From NCBI RefSeq assembly GCF_003590875.1, contig NZ_QYUN01000003.1, forward strand, positions 496,001 through 560,000: a stretch of 64,000 nt of DNA. The letters are read 5' to 3'. The DNA is from Noviherbaspirillum cavernae. Lineage in GTDB: Bacteria; Pseudomonadota; Gammaproteobacteria; Burkholderiales; Burkholderiaceae_D. Made by a program: the position numbers and the translations under genes. Numbering within the stretch: position 1 is the first letter of the stretch; each line of letters starts with the position of its first letter. Below the pieces are notes generated by a model. The model searched no databases. It was not told the origin of the DNA and saw only the letters and a list, made by a program, of their open reading frames with translations. This document shows, piece after piece, positions 36,743-44,182 of this stretch.

Positions 36743-37939
36743 TTACGCGATGACACCCCGCGCTCGGAGCAAGGCAATTTCATCCGCTGCAAGACCCGCC
36801 TCTGCCAGCACCTTGCCAGTATGTTCGCCCAGCACCGGCGCGCGGCTGTGGATCGCGCCCGGCGTGTCCGACAGTTTCGGCATGATTCCCGGCACCTCCA
36901 CTTCCAGTCCGTCCGCGCTGCAGATTTTCTCGATCACGCCGCGTGCGCGGTAATGCTCGTCTTCCGCAATGTCCTTCGCGGAATAGATGCGCCCTGAAGG
37001 AACTTGCGCCTGCTTCAACTGTTGCAGCACTGCGTCGATCGGCAGACTACCGGTCCATGCCCCGATCGCGGCATCCAGTTCATCCGCACGTCGGGCGCGG
37101 CCGTCGTTTCTGGCCAGATCGGGATCATCGCCCAGGTCGATGCGGCCGATCAGATGCATCAGGCGCTTGAAGATGGAATCGCCATTGCCGGACACCAGCA
37201 CGTACTCGCCGTCGGCACAGCGGTAGGCATTGGATGGCGCGATGCCCGGCAACGCTCCGCCCGCCGGTTTGCGCACCGCGCCGAACGCAGAGTATTCCGG
37301 CAGCAGGCTCTCGGTCAGGTTGAAGACCGATTCGTACAGCGCGACGTCGATCATCTGTCCGGTGCCGCCGCGCGCATCGCGCTGGTAGAGCGCGAGCATC
37401 ACACCCAGCGCGCCGTGCAGGCCGGCAATGGTGTCACCGAGCGACACCCCGGCGCGCACCGGCACACGCCCCGGCTCGCCCGTGATGTAGCGCAGTCCCG
37501 CCATCGCTTCGCCGATCGCCGCAAAGCCCGGTTCGTCGCGCTTCGGTCCGTCCTGGCCATAACCGGACACGCGCAGCATGATCAGACGCGGATTCGCCGC
37601 GTGCAACGCCTCCCATCCCATCCCCCATTTTTCCATCGTGCCGGGACGGAAGTTCTCGATCAGCACGTCCGCCGACTCGGCCAGCCGCCGCACCAGCTGC
37701 TGCCCCTCCTCGCTGCGCAGATCGATGCACACCGATTGCTTGTTACGCGACTGCGCCTGCCACCACACCGAGGTGCCGTTATGCAGCATGCGCCACTTGC
37801 GCAACGGATCGCCCTCGCCCGGCGTCTCCACCTTGATGACCTCGGCGCCGAAGTCCGCCAGCGTCTTGGCCGCGAACGGTCCCGCGATGAGTTGGCCGAG
37901 TTCGAGTACGCGGATGCCGGAGAGGATTTGAGTGTTCAT
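36743..37939 (-). CDS. CaiB/BaiF family CoA transferase
   Basis: The 398-residue protein is a class III (CaiB/BaiF) CoA transferase, moving CoA between carboxylic acids through a mixed anhydride on an active-site aspartate. The family opening ILSGIRVLELGQLIAGPFA, the CoA-binding segment LRSEEGQQLVRRLAE and the catalytic region with SLGDTIAGLHGA (Asp near residue 165) are all present. A longer frame to 38059 exists, but ATG at 37939 gives the canonical N-terminus. The substrate is unknown. It is not obviously linked to adjacent genes. Confidence 0.92.
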   Translation of the reverse strand: MNTQILSGIRVLELGQLIAGPFAAKTLADFGAEVIKVETPGEGDPLRKWRMLHNGTSVWWQAQSRNKQSVCIDLRSEEGQQLVRRLAESADVLIENFRPGTMEKWGMGWEALHAANPRLIMLRVSGYGQDGPKRDEPGFAAIGEAMAGLRYITGEPGRVPVRAGVSLGDTIAGLHGALGVMLALYQRDARGGTGQMIDVALYESVFNLTESLLPEYSAFGAVRKPAGGALPGIAPSNAYRCADGEYVLVSGNGDSIFKRLMHLIGRIDLGDDPDLARNDGRARRADELDAAIGAWTGSLPIDAVLQQLKQAQVPSGRIYSAKDIAEDEHYRARGVIEKICSADGLEVEVPGIMPKLSDTPGAIHSRAPVLGEHTGKVLAEAGLAADEIALLRARGVIA

Positions 37940-38059
37940 GGCTTGATATCTGGAAATTGAGTGTTCTGTGATTGATGATGCCTTGCGAATGGCGGTCGAT
38001 CCTAGCAAAACACAATACGCTATGATTCTGCCGATCATTCTATTCATAAGGGAGTCCAT

Positions 38060-38125
38060 GTGAGCAACTTGAAGTCGCGCGGGGTCTTGATCTCCGCCCT
38101 CGCACTACTGGCGGGTTGTGCGTAG
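38060..38125 (+). pseudogene. Lipoprotein signal peptide cut off by a stop codon
   Basis: GTG at 38060 follows a clear AAGGGAG ribosome site and opens a frame reading SNLKSRGVLISALALLAGCA after the start. That is a complete lipoprotein signal peptide with lipobox LAGC, followed one residue later by TAG. It is either the surviving start of a lost lipoprotein gene or a minimal lipopeptide. The next gene starts 68 bp downstream and could be translated by reinitiation. A DNA repair or sequencing difference at the TAG would restore nothing recognisable, since downstream codons in this phase do not read as a folded protein. Confidence 0.45.
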
Positions 38126-38193
38126 CGGCCATCCGGCACCAGTACGCGTCCGGCAGACCCGCTCGCACTCCGATCTCCAATTCGTCCAATCTC

Positions 38194-38922
38194 ATGGAAA
38201 CAAAAAACATGCTAAAGCACTTGCAACGTATCTGGATCACCCTGTCCATTCTGGCCTTGATCGGTTTTGCAGGGCACGCATCGGCCGACTCGACGCCGCC
38301 ACAGGCAGTAAAGACCATCGCGGTGGTGCCGATCAAGGATCCTGAGCGCCTTGATATCGCCGGACGTGCGGTGGGTTGGTATGTTCCTGGCAGCTGGATG
38401 GTGAACAGGATCGACAGTCGCGTCAAAACCAATCTGCTTGCCGATGTACTGGCGCCTTTGAAAATACCGTTTGGCAAAGACCTGACAGCAACCTTCGTTG
38501 ATGCGCTCAATGCTGCGGGATATCAGGCATTCATACTCGAAGGCATCAAAGGCCCGCCTGACGATCCTGATTACATTGATCCCAAGTTGGTCAAGGACAA
38601 AGCCGACGCCCTTTTGGTCGTTTCCTTCAGCGAGATCGGCTTGTATGTGAGCGGCAAGGAATGGCACTACTTTCCGAACATTTCCCTCTACGGTTCGCTG
38701 ATTTCCACCGCGGACGAGCAATCCCTATATGACGAAACGGTGTATTACGGCGTGCACGCAACCGACAAGACCGCGTCGTGGTCGGTCAGTGCGGATCCAG
38801 CGTTCGTGTATCCGACCTACGACGCATTCATGGAGCGGCCCGACGAGTTAGGGCGGCGACTGAATATCGGCGCCCAGGAGACGGCCAAGCGCATTGTGGC
38901 AAATATCAAGAAGTCGCTATGA
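38194..38922 (+). CDS. Exported protein of unknown function
   Basis: The 242-residue protein has a signal peptide (about residues 1-31, with the hydrophobic core ITLSILALIGFAG and cleavage near HASA). The mature part has alternating strands and helices (VKTIAVVPIKDPERLD, ADALLVVSFSEIGLYV, ISLYGSLI), reminiscent of periplasmic or lipoprotein families that begin with a KTIAVVP strand. I cannot name the family. No ribosome site is obvious at the ATG; a stop in the lipoprotein frame just upstream suggests coupled translation. A strong terminator follows 28 bp after its stop. Confidence 0.68.
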   Translation: METKNMLKHLQRIWITLSILALIGFAGHASADSTPPQAVKTIAVVPIKDPERLDIAGRAVGWYVPGSWMVNRIDSRVKTNLLADVLAPLKIPFGKDLTATFVDALNAAGYQAFILEGIKGPPDDPDYIDPKLVKDKADALLVVSFSEIGLYVSGKEWHYFPNISLYGSLISTADEQSLYDETVYYGVHATDKTASWSVSADPAFVYPTYDAFMERPDELGRRLNIGAQETAKRIVANIKKSL

Positions 38923-38950
38923 CATGACCTGACTGCCCGCCATCATGGAG

Positions 38951-38988
38951 GCCCGCATTCGCGCAAGCGATTGCGGGCTTGATTTTTT
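38951..38988 (+). terminator. Intrinsic terminator
   Basis: GCCCGCATTCGC and GCGATTGCGGGC pair over 12 positions with one mismatch around a four-base loop, then a T-rich tail with six T. It ends the transcript of the exported protein gene. Confidence 0.88.
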
Positions 38989-39109
38989 GTCAGCCAATCG
39001 GAACTTCCCGCCGCCGCAAGCCATTCATGGACAGAGAATTTTTCGAACCCGTCGATCGCGCATGACAGCGGCGATCGCCCTCCACACAGGCGAAGTCAGG
39101 AACACCCCC

Positions 39110-39658
39110 ATGGCAATCCGCGGAATCGGTCGAGCAGACCCGTCACGACAGCACGATCTGGTAAAGCTGATCGACCTGCACAATACAGTGCAGAATCAGC
39201 ACGCAGCCGGAAAGACGGTCGAACGTCAGAACGCGGAGGCAAATACATTTGTCGCCGCGCCGCAGAAACAGGCCCTGCATCACCCCGGGCGTGGATCATG
39301 GCACTGGATGCAGGCATTCAGACGGTTCGCCAATCGCATGTCCGGCACCAGGAATGTGATGACAAGCCATCATTCGGGATCACCCGGACTCATGGCAGAA
39401 CGGGAACGGACCGACGAGATTCCGGCAATTCCTCGGGAAGCGGACAGCCCGCTCGAAGTAGACAAGGCGCGCAGCAAAAGGACCACCGACGCGCCCACTG
39501 ATCGATCGCCCGCCGCGGTACGGCGACAAGACGTGGGATATCTTAAGATGGCCGGTGAAAGCGATCGCTCGTCCCTCGTCAGGAAATCGCGGAATCAACG
39601 CATGAAAGTAATGCTGTGGCTGGAAAGCGCCTTGAACGGCACCCTGCATCGCCGGTAA
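39110..39658 (+). CDS. Possible 182-residue unknown protein
   Basis: A frame of 182 codons starts at ATG 39110 with TCAGGAAC upstream. The protein is rich in Ser, Arg, His and Gln and looks mostly disordered, with a terminal amphipathic helix (MKVMLWLESALNGTL). An earlier in-frame start at 38945 lies inside the upstream terminator and is unlikely. Its position beside the effector/chaperone operon, and its disordered composition, would fit a small secreted protein. It converges on that operon. It may equally be a chance frame. Confidence 0.35.
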   Translation: MAIRGIGRADPSRQHDLVKLIDLHNTVQNQHAAGKTVERQNAEANTFVAAPQKQALHHPGRGSWHWMQAFRRFANRMSGTRNVMTSHHSGSPGLMAERERTDEIPAIPREADSPLEVDKARSKRTTDAPTDRSPAAVRRQDVGYLKMAGESDRSSLVRKSRNQRMKVMLWLESALNGTLHRR

Positions 39659-39738
39659 CAGGCAGCCATCTGCCCACGACCGAAGGCCGCAGTTCGACAG
39701 CGTTCGTTCGCAACATCAGGATCGCTGCCGAGACTGCA

Positions 39739-39936
39739 TCAGCGTTCAATAAGCGAAGCACCTTCCAGCGGATTGATTGCGGCCATGCGGTCAGCCTCAT
39801 CGCGCACCGTTTTCCTGGCGCGCCGCGCCGGTATCTCCGTGGCGCCGGACAGCGGATTGTCGGGTTCGGATGCTTGCGTCCGCGCCTTGGCAATCTCGGC
39901 AATGCCCGTAACGTTCGCTGAAATCGCCTTCGTCAT
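39739..39936 (-). CDS. 65-residue unknown protein coupled to the chaperone gene
   Basis: This 65-codon gene starts one base after the stop of the chaperone gene (TGACATG), so it is translationally coupled. The protein is hydrophilic and Ala/Arg-rich (KARTQASEPDNPLSG, RRARKTVRDEADRM). No domain is recognised. Being last in an effector-chaperone operon it may be a second small secreted protein or an accessory factor; this is inference. A T-rich terminator was not seen after it. Confidence 0.6.
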   Translation of the reverse strand: MTKAISANVTGIAEIAKARTQASEPDNPLSGATEIPARRARKTVRDEADRMAAINPLEGASLIER

Positions 39937-39937
39937 G

Positions 39938-40420
39938 TCAACTCTCCTGCCGCAACGCGGTCATGAGCGTGAACGTTGAGCGACTGGCTCTGGCCGCTTT
40001 CGGCGTGTCGCTTGTCATGCCCGCCCGCAATTGCTTCGCGATGTCCAGGCGACGCGTGAGCAGCTTCTGCAAGGCGCGATCGAAAGCATCGAACGGCACG
40101 TCCGCAATCCTGAAACGCACATGGCAAACTGCCATGTCCTTCTGCATGGAGAGTGCGCCGTTGTCGATGCCGCTATCCAGAAAGTTCAGTTCGAGCATGT
40201 GCGCAAACAGCTTGAGGCGCGATGCGTCATCGCCCGGAATCGGCAGCACATTGCAATAGGCGTACAAGGTGCCGCGCGCTTTCTCATATTCCAGATGCAG
40301 CTCCGTTCCATCCTTCAGACGCAGGCCGACCGCGCCATGCGGCGGCAACCGCAGATTCGCGATGCCATAACGCGTCCCCAGTTCGGCGAACAGCGTGTCC
40401 AGCTTGCAGATGTCATGCAT
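39938..40420 (-). CDS. CesT-like type III secretion chaperone
   Basis: The 160-residue protein fits the Tir-chaperone (CesT) family, small dimeric chaperones that bind the N-terminal region of effectors before type III export. Signs are the opening helix KLDTLFAELGTRYGIANLRL, a beta-sheet (GLRLKDGTELHLEYE, LYAYCNVLPI), the family helix LKLFAHMLELNFLDSG and the closing amphipathic helix with FDRALQKLLTRRLDIAKQL. It lies downstream of the ADP-ribosyltransferase-like gene in the same operon, the usual effector-chaperone arrangement. The C-terminal 25 residues are extra. The start has only a weak ribosome site. Confidence 0.78.
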   Translation of the reverse strand: MHDICKLDTLFAELGTRYGIANLRLPPHGAVGLRLKDGTELHLEYEKARGTLYAYCNVLPIPGDDASRLKLFAHMLELNFLDSGIDNGALSMQKDMAVCHVRFRIADVPFDAFDRALQKLLTRRLDIAKQLRAGMTSDTPKAARASRSTFTLMTALRQES

Positions 40421-40468
40421 GTGTCGACCGGCGCCTCATACCGGCCGAGTGCCGTCCCGTGCGATATG

Positions 40469-40666
40469 TCATGCGGCAGCCCTTTGCGCAGGCGCGCTTT
40501 CATGCAGCCACAGCTCGACTTCCTTGATGCTGCGCTCGCGCCGGATCTCCATCAGATGTTTCAGCGCATGGTTGCGTGCTTCGACAATGCTCGCATCCTG
40601 CTCGTCCAGGCTGCGGATCTGCCAGCGAATCACCACGCGACGTATCAGTCGAATCAATGCGGTCAT
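40469..40666 (-). CDS. 65-residue unknown protein between effector and chaperone
   Basis: The frame starts with ATG preceded by GAGGTG, a good ribosome site, 55 bp after the stop of the large effector gene and 48 bp before the chaperone gene. The protein starts MTALIRLIRRVVIRWQIR and then is helical and charged (EQDASIVEARNHALKHLMEI). The basic, hydrophobic N-terminus might attach to membrane. No family is recognised. Location suggests co-transcription with effector and chaperone genes. Confidence 0.65.
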   Translation of the reverse strand: MTALIRLIRRVVIRWQIRSLDEQDASIVEARNHALKHLMEIRRERSIKEVELWLHESAPAQRAAA

Positions 40667-40721
40667 CAGGTCACCTCGTTGAAATTGAAATTTAATGTCA
40701 TTGAGTGGCATCCGGCACGCA

Positions 40722-42878
40722 TCAGTTCCGGGACGAGTCATTCGCAACCTCGGTCGGATGCGGCGCAGTGTCTTGCTCCCCCTCTTTCCACGGCATTTCG
40801 TACAGGTAGATGGTGCTTCGCGGGTAATTCCCGTGCTCGTCAGCGCTCCTCGATTCCTCATCCTTTTCGACCGCGAGCACCTGGAATCGCGTTTTTGGCG
40901 GAAACACGACTTCATCGCCATCTGCATATCCGAAATAATAGGAAAGCTGATTCAAGCGCTTTCCCGTTTCGATGTTGTAGATGACGTACTGGGCGTTGTA
41001 GTTGTCCTCGTCGCTATAGCTTGATTCTCCAAGGCTCGTGTGGAAAAAGGCGGGTTCGATGACGACCTGGCCGGGGACATACCGCGCGATCGCCTCGGCG
41101 CCCAGGCGCGCACCGCGTTGCGCGGATATCTGCCTGCTGTTCCACCAACCGCTCATGGGACTGGATTGATTGAAGGATGCCAGCTTCCCAAGCAGAATGT
41201 CCCGGGCCCTGGCGTCCTCGACCTTCTCGTCATAGCCAGCGACCCACCAGGCATTCACAGCCTTTTTTTGCTCCGTCGACAGGCATTGGGAATTGGCAAG
41301 ATGCCAGCCCTTGCTCCAATTGCCGGTCTTGTTAGCTTCCCGAACGATCTGGGGCAAGGGTGGTCGATATTCGGGCGTTGGCCACCATCCCCGGTCTCTG
41401 CCGGCATCGTCATGCCTCGGCAGCTGATTCAGTCCCGAAATTGCGGTTTTGAGAAACGGCCCGAGCCGCTTCAGCGTGACATGGTCGTTGTCGCGGATTG
41501 CCTGATTCAATTCGTTGGAGCTGGTGACAAGCACGCGTATGGCCACCAGGTCCTCAATGGGAATGGCACCGATATCCTCGTGGCTGCTTCGATCGTATCC
41601 GTGAAGAATGCCCCCGGTACGCAGTTTGTCCATCTCCGCGACCATGTGCTCGTAGAGTTGGACAGCGGCTTCCGGCGACTGGTATTGCATCTGCATTCTC
41701 ACCACTTGTCCCGACTTCACCAACGCCGCGAACGCCTCCCTATCCCCCTGACTGCTTCGGAAATCCGGATTGGGGCGCGTTAGCAGCGCCAGCAGATCGT
41801 CGTCGAGGCGGGAAGCCGAGGAAGGCGAGACTTCAGATGACAGGCCGGCCAATGGGATCGCTGCCGTTCCGGCCGCGATCGGCTCGATGGACTCGTGGTT
41901 GCCCGGGAAATTCGCTTCCAGGTTCACAGATGGCAAAGGGACTGCGTCATCATGCTCCTCGGCGCTTTCAAGCTGCGAGGAGCTCGCCATGGACAACACT
42001 TCGTCATCGATGCCGGAATGGACAGAAGAGCCGACCGCCAGCGAGACATCGTGGATGTGGTCATGCTCCGGCGCATTTTCGGCAATCGATCCCACATGCG
42101 AGGACGACGCATGATCTTCATTCGGATCATCGCGCTCGTATGATATTGCTTCGACAAAGTTGACTACGTAGCAGGGCGTTGGGCTGACCGGGCGCGGAAG
42201 ACCTTGTATCGTTTTCTCCGCTTGGCTGATCTCCGCTTGGCTGATCTCCGCTTGGCTGATCTCCGCTTGACTGATCTCCGCTTGACTGATTTCCGGCTGA
42301 CTGATTTCCGGCTGGCTGATTTCCGGCTGGCTGATTTCCGGCTGACTGATTTCCGGCTGGCTGATTTCCGGCTGGCTGATTTCCGGCTGGCTGATTTCCG
42401 GCTGGCTGATTTCCGGCTGGCTGATCTCCGGCTGGCTGATCTCCGGCTGGCTGATCTCCGGCTGGCTGATCTCCGGCTGGCTGATCTCCGGCTGGCTGAT
42501 CTCCGGCTGGCTGATCTCCGGCTGGCTGATCTCCGGCTGCACGGTTGAATGTCTGATCCTGCTCACATTGGGACTTAGCATTAGCCGATCCAATGTGCTC
42601 GATCTGGAGCGCCCCTCACGCTGCGGCATAGCAGGTGCCGCCACAGGTTGTGGCACATCAGGTGTGCGCGCAACTTGTGGCACATCATGCGGGGTGCGGG
42701 CTGTCGCATCCTCCACCCCGAAACATGATTTCACCGCTATACAAAACCACCTCGTCAATATCTGTCTCCATCCGATTGATTGCCGGTTCGTGCTTTCCCG
42801 TGCCGCAGCGACGTTGCCCTCACCATTGATTGGCAATAAGTGGCATGGAACGCGCAGCGGGTTCCCTCGGTGCGTCAC
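40722..42878 (-). CDS. Putative type III effector with pentapeptide repeats and ADP-ribosyltransferase-like domain
   Basis: The 718-residue protein has three parts. Residues 1-112 are Pro/Ser/Arg-rich and probably hold the secretion signal. Residues 113-222 are 22 tandem pentapeptides (17 QPEIS, 4 QAEIS, 1 QAEKT). The rest includes a C-terminal domain with the residue pattern of R-S-E ADP-ribosyltransferases: a helical lead-in with LNQAIRD and LNQLPRHDDAGRDRGWW (possible R), the S-T-S-like strand EPAFFHTSLGESSYS (613-615 HTS), the strand YVIYNIETGKRLNQLSYYF, and the acidic site DGDEVVFPPKTRFQV with Glu-656 as likely catalytic residue. HopU1 and HopO1-1 are known type III effectors of this class. 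The start is uncertain: GTG 42878 has no ribosome site and an internal GTG near residue 49 is possible. Confidence 0.75.
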   Translation of the reverse strand: MTHRGNPLRVPCHLLPINGEGNVAAARESTNRQSIGWRQILTRWFCIAVKSCFGVEDATARTPHDVPQVARTPDVPQPVAAPAMPQREGRSRSSTLDRLMLSPNVSRIRHSTVQPEISQPEISQPEISQPEISQPEISQPEISQPEISQPEISQPEISQPEISQPEISQPEISQPEISQPEISQPEISQPEISQPEISQAEISQAEISQAEISQAEISQAEKTIQGLPRPVSPTPCYVVNFVEAISYERDDPNEDHASSSHVGSIAENAPEHDHIHDVSLAVGSSVHSGIDDEVLSMASSSQLESAEEHDDAVPLPSVNLEANFPGNHESIEPIAAGTAAIPLAGLSSEVSPSSASRLDDDLLALLTRPNPDFRSSQGDREAFAALVKSGQVVRMQMQYQSPEAAVQLYEHMVAEMDKLRTGGILHGYDRSSHEDIGAIPIEDLVAIRVLVTSSNELNQAIRDNDHVTLKRLGPFLKTAISGLNQLPRHDDAGRDRGWWPTPEYRPPLPQIVREANKTGNWSKGWHLANSQCLSTEQKKAVNAWWVAGYDEKVEDARARDILLGKLASFNQSSPMSGWWNSRQISAQRGARLGAEAIARYVPGQVVIEPAFFHTSLGESSYSDEDNYNAQYVIYNIETGKRLNQLSYYFGYADGDEVVFPPKTRFQVLAVEKDEESRSADEHGNYPRSTIYLYEMPWKEGEQDTAPHPTEVANDSSRN
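42211..42540. repeat. 22 tandem copies of a 15-bp repeat
   Basis: Units of the form CTGATTTCCGGCTGG or CTGATCTCCGGCTGG (plus strand) repeat 22 times without interruption. Variants fall in blocks: four CTTG-type units and one divergent end unit at the 42211 side, then TTTCC-type, then eight identical TCTCC-type units at the other side. The block order indicates recent unit duplication. Because the unit is 15 bp, gain or loss changes the protein by five residues without a frameshift. Confidence 0.97.
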
Positions 42879-43187
42879 GAATCACGCTGGAGCAACGCCA
42901 CGCACACTTCAGGCTGGCGAATCCCGTGCAACGCTGAGGCATGGCAAATTGGCAATGAAAATCGCATTCCCTCCCCGCGCATGCAATCGAAGTGCGCATC
43001 GCAGCGCACGCCACTGTCGCCAGGCGTCATCGCGCAATGTTCAAAACGACAAATTCCATTTACCATAGGCAATAATTTCGCTTCGACGGTTCGCCTCGCT
43101 TCCGCGTTCCCGGCACCCCTGCCGGACCGCCACCCGAGAAATACCGAGGACACTCCCGAGCCGCGGCCACCCCATGCGCAGAAGTCA
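42879..43187. promoter_or_regulatory. Divergent control region between effector operon and HrpG-like gene
   Basis: This 309-bp region should hold promoters for both directions. It includes TTGGCAATG at 42949-42957 and CCATTTACC-x-GGCAATAA-type sequence at 43056-43080, similar to the putative operator at 30211-30240. No convincing TTCG-N16-TTCG (hrpII/PIP-type) box was found by eye in the correct orientation. Confidence 0.4.
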
Positions 43188-43895
43188 ATGAATATTGCCT
43201 GCTACATACGCAACGATGCAGTTTTCGAACAGGTCCAGGTGAGCCTCGCGCGAGCGGGGTTCGCCTGCGATCGCTTCACGTCCGAAAGCCTGTTGCTGCG
43301 TACGGTGCGCCGGCGCAGCTTCGACTTCGTCGTGATCGATATCGGCCTCGAGTTCGAGGAGAACGAGGGAATTTTTTCGTGGCTCAACTGCCGCACCGAC
43401 GACAGCACGCCGGTGCTGATCCTGTCGCCCGAGAAGGCCGCCACGCTGGTGGCGCATGTGCTCAACGCGGGGGCGGATGACTTTCTGCTGCGGCCGTTCG
43501 AGCCGGTCGAGCTGGTGGCGCGCATCAATGCCGTGCTGCGCCGCTGCGACCGCCGCCAGGTCAGGCGCACGATCGAGGTGGCAGGCTTCGTTTTGGATCA
43601 GGACGCCAGCAGCTTTTCGTATCAGGGTGCGCCGATCGAATTGACGCCGCGCGAATTCACCATGGCATGGATGTTCTTTTCCTCGCCCGGCGTCTACATC
43701 TCGCGCGAGACCATCGGCACCGCGATCTGGGGCACCGACAGCGAGATCGCGGGGCGCACCATCGAGCAGCACGTGTACAAGCTGCGCAAGAAGCTTCTGC
43801 TGGGCGCGGAGCGCGGCATCGTGATCCGTACCGCCTACAGCCAGGGTTACCGGCTCGAACTCACGAGCGTCGAGCGCGAGCCGAAGGCAGCCTGA
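43188..43895 (+). CDS. HrpG-like OmpR-family response regulator
   Basis: The 235-residue protein has an N-terminal receiver domain (1-122) and a C-terminal winged-helix DNA-binding domain (about 130-230, with LTPREFTMAWMFF and IEQHVYKLRKKLL). The opening, and the FDFVVIDIG segment holding phosphoacceptor D51, resemble HrpG/PrhG regulators that switch on the Hrp type III system in Ralstonia and Xanthomonas. The receiver is atypical: the conserved Lys of the KPF motif is Arg (LLRPFEP), and the N-terminal acidic pair is reduced to a single Asp (D10). Start at 43188 matches the family; the frame is open far upstream. It is divergent from the effector operon. Confidence 0.8.
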   Translation: MNIACYIRNDAVFEQVQVSLARAGFACDRFTSESLLLRTVRRRSFDFVVIDIGLEFEENEGIFSWLNCRTDDSTPVLILSPEKAATLVAHVLNAGADDFLLRPFEPVELVARINAVLRRCDRRQVRRTIEVAGFVLDQDASSFSYQGAPIELTPREFTMAWMFFSSPGVYISRETIGTAIWGTDSEIAGRTIEQHVYKLRKKLLLGAERGIVIRTAYSQGYRLELTSVEREPKAA

Positions 43896-43911
43896 TCAAC
43901 CCGTCCATGCG

Positions 43912-44112
43912 TCATTGATCGGCTGTACCCGCCAGCACCGCCGGTGGAATGTTCCGGTACACCTTCAATGCATGCTTCAGGCGCAGGTCGGGCTTGCTCG
44001 AATTGCAGGCGCTGACCGCTTCCCATGAATTTCCCATGCGACGCATGTTCTGCGCGAGTACCCATGCGCCGACTTGGATGCTGGTGCAGGGGTCGTACAA
44101 CTGCTGCTCGTC
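43912..44112 (-). pseudogene. Truncated second copy of the pilus lytic transglycosylase
   Basis: Sixty-six codons, from DEQQLYDPCTSIQVGAWVLA to the stop, match the C-terminal part of the intact transglycosylase at 45796-46236; by my count 56 of 66 residues agree. The N-terminal half, including the signal peptide and the catalytic glutamate, is missing, and the sequence upstream is in a different frame after the end of the second pilV. It is therefore an inactive remnant of a tandem duplication, at the 3' end of the pilus operon. Confidence 0.9.
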
Positions 44113-44182
44113 GGTTCTGCTGATGTGGCACGACTCCCGGCGTACCTCGCAAGTCTCATGGTCTATGCTCCGATGTAGCCCG

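Noticed and set aside
42204..42548. Plus-strand frame encoding LRLADLRLADL-type repeats
   Set aside because: It is the complement of the QPEIS repeat tract of the minus-strand effector gene; the repeat keeps any frame open and there is no ribosome site.
42879..43187. Possible hrpII/PIP box (TTCG-N16-TTCG) upstream of the effector operon
   Set aside because: Several TTCG/CGAA words occur, but none at the right spacing and orientation; I cannot claim one.
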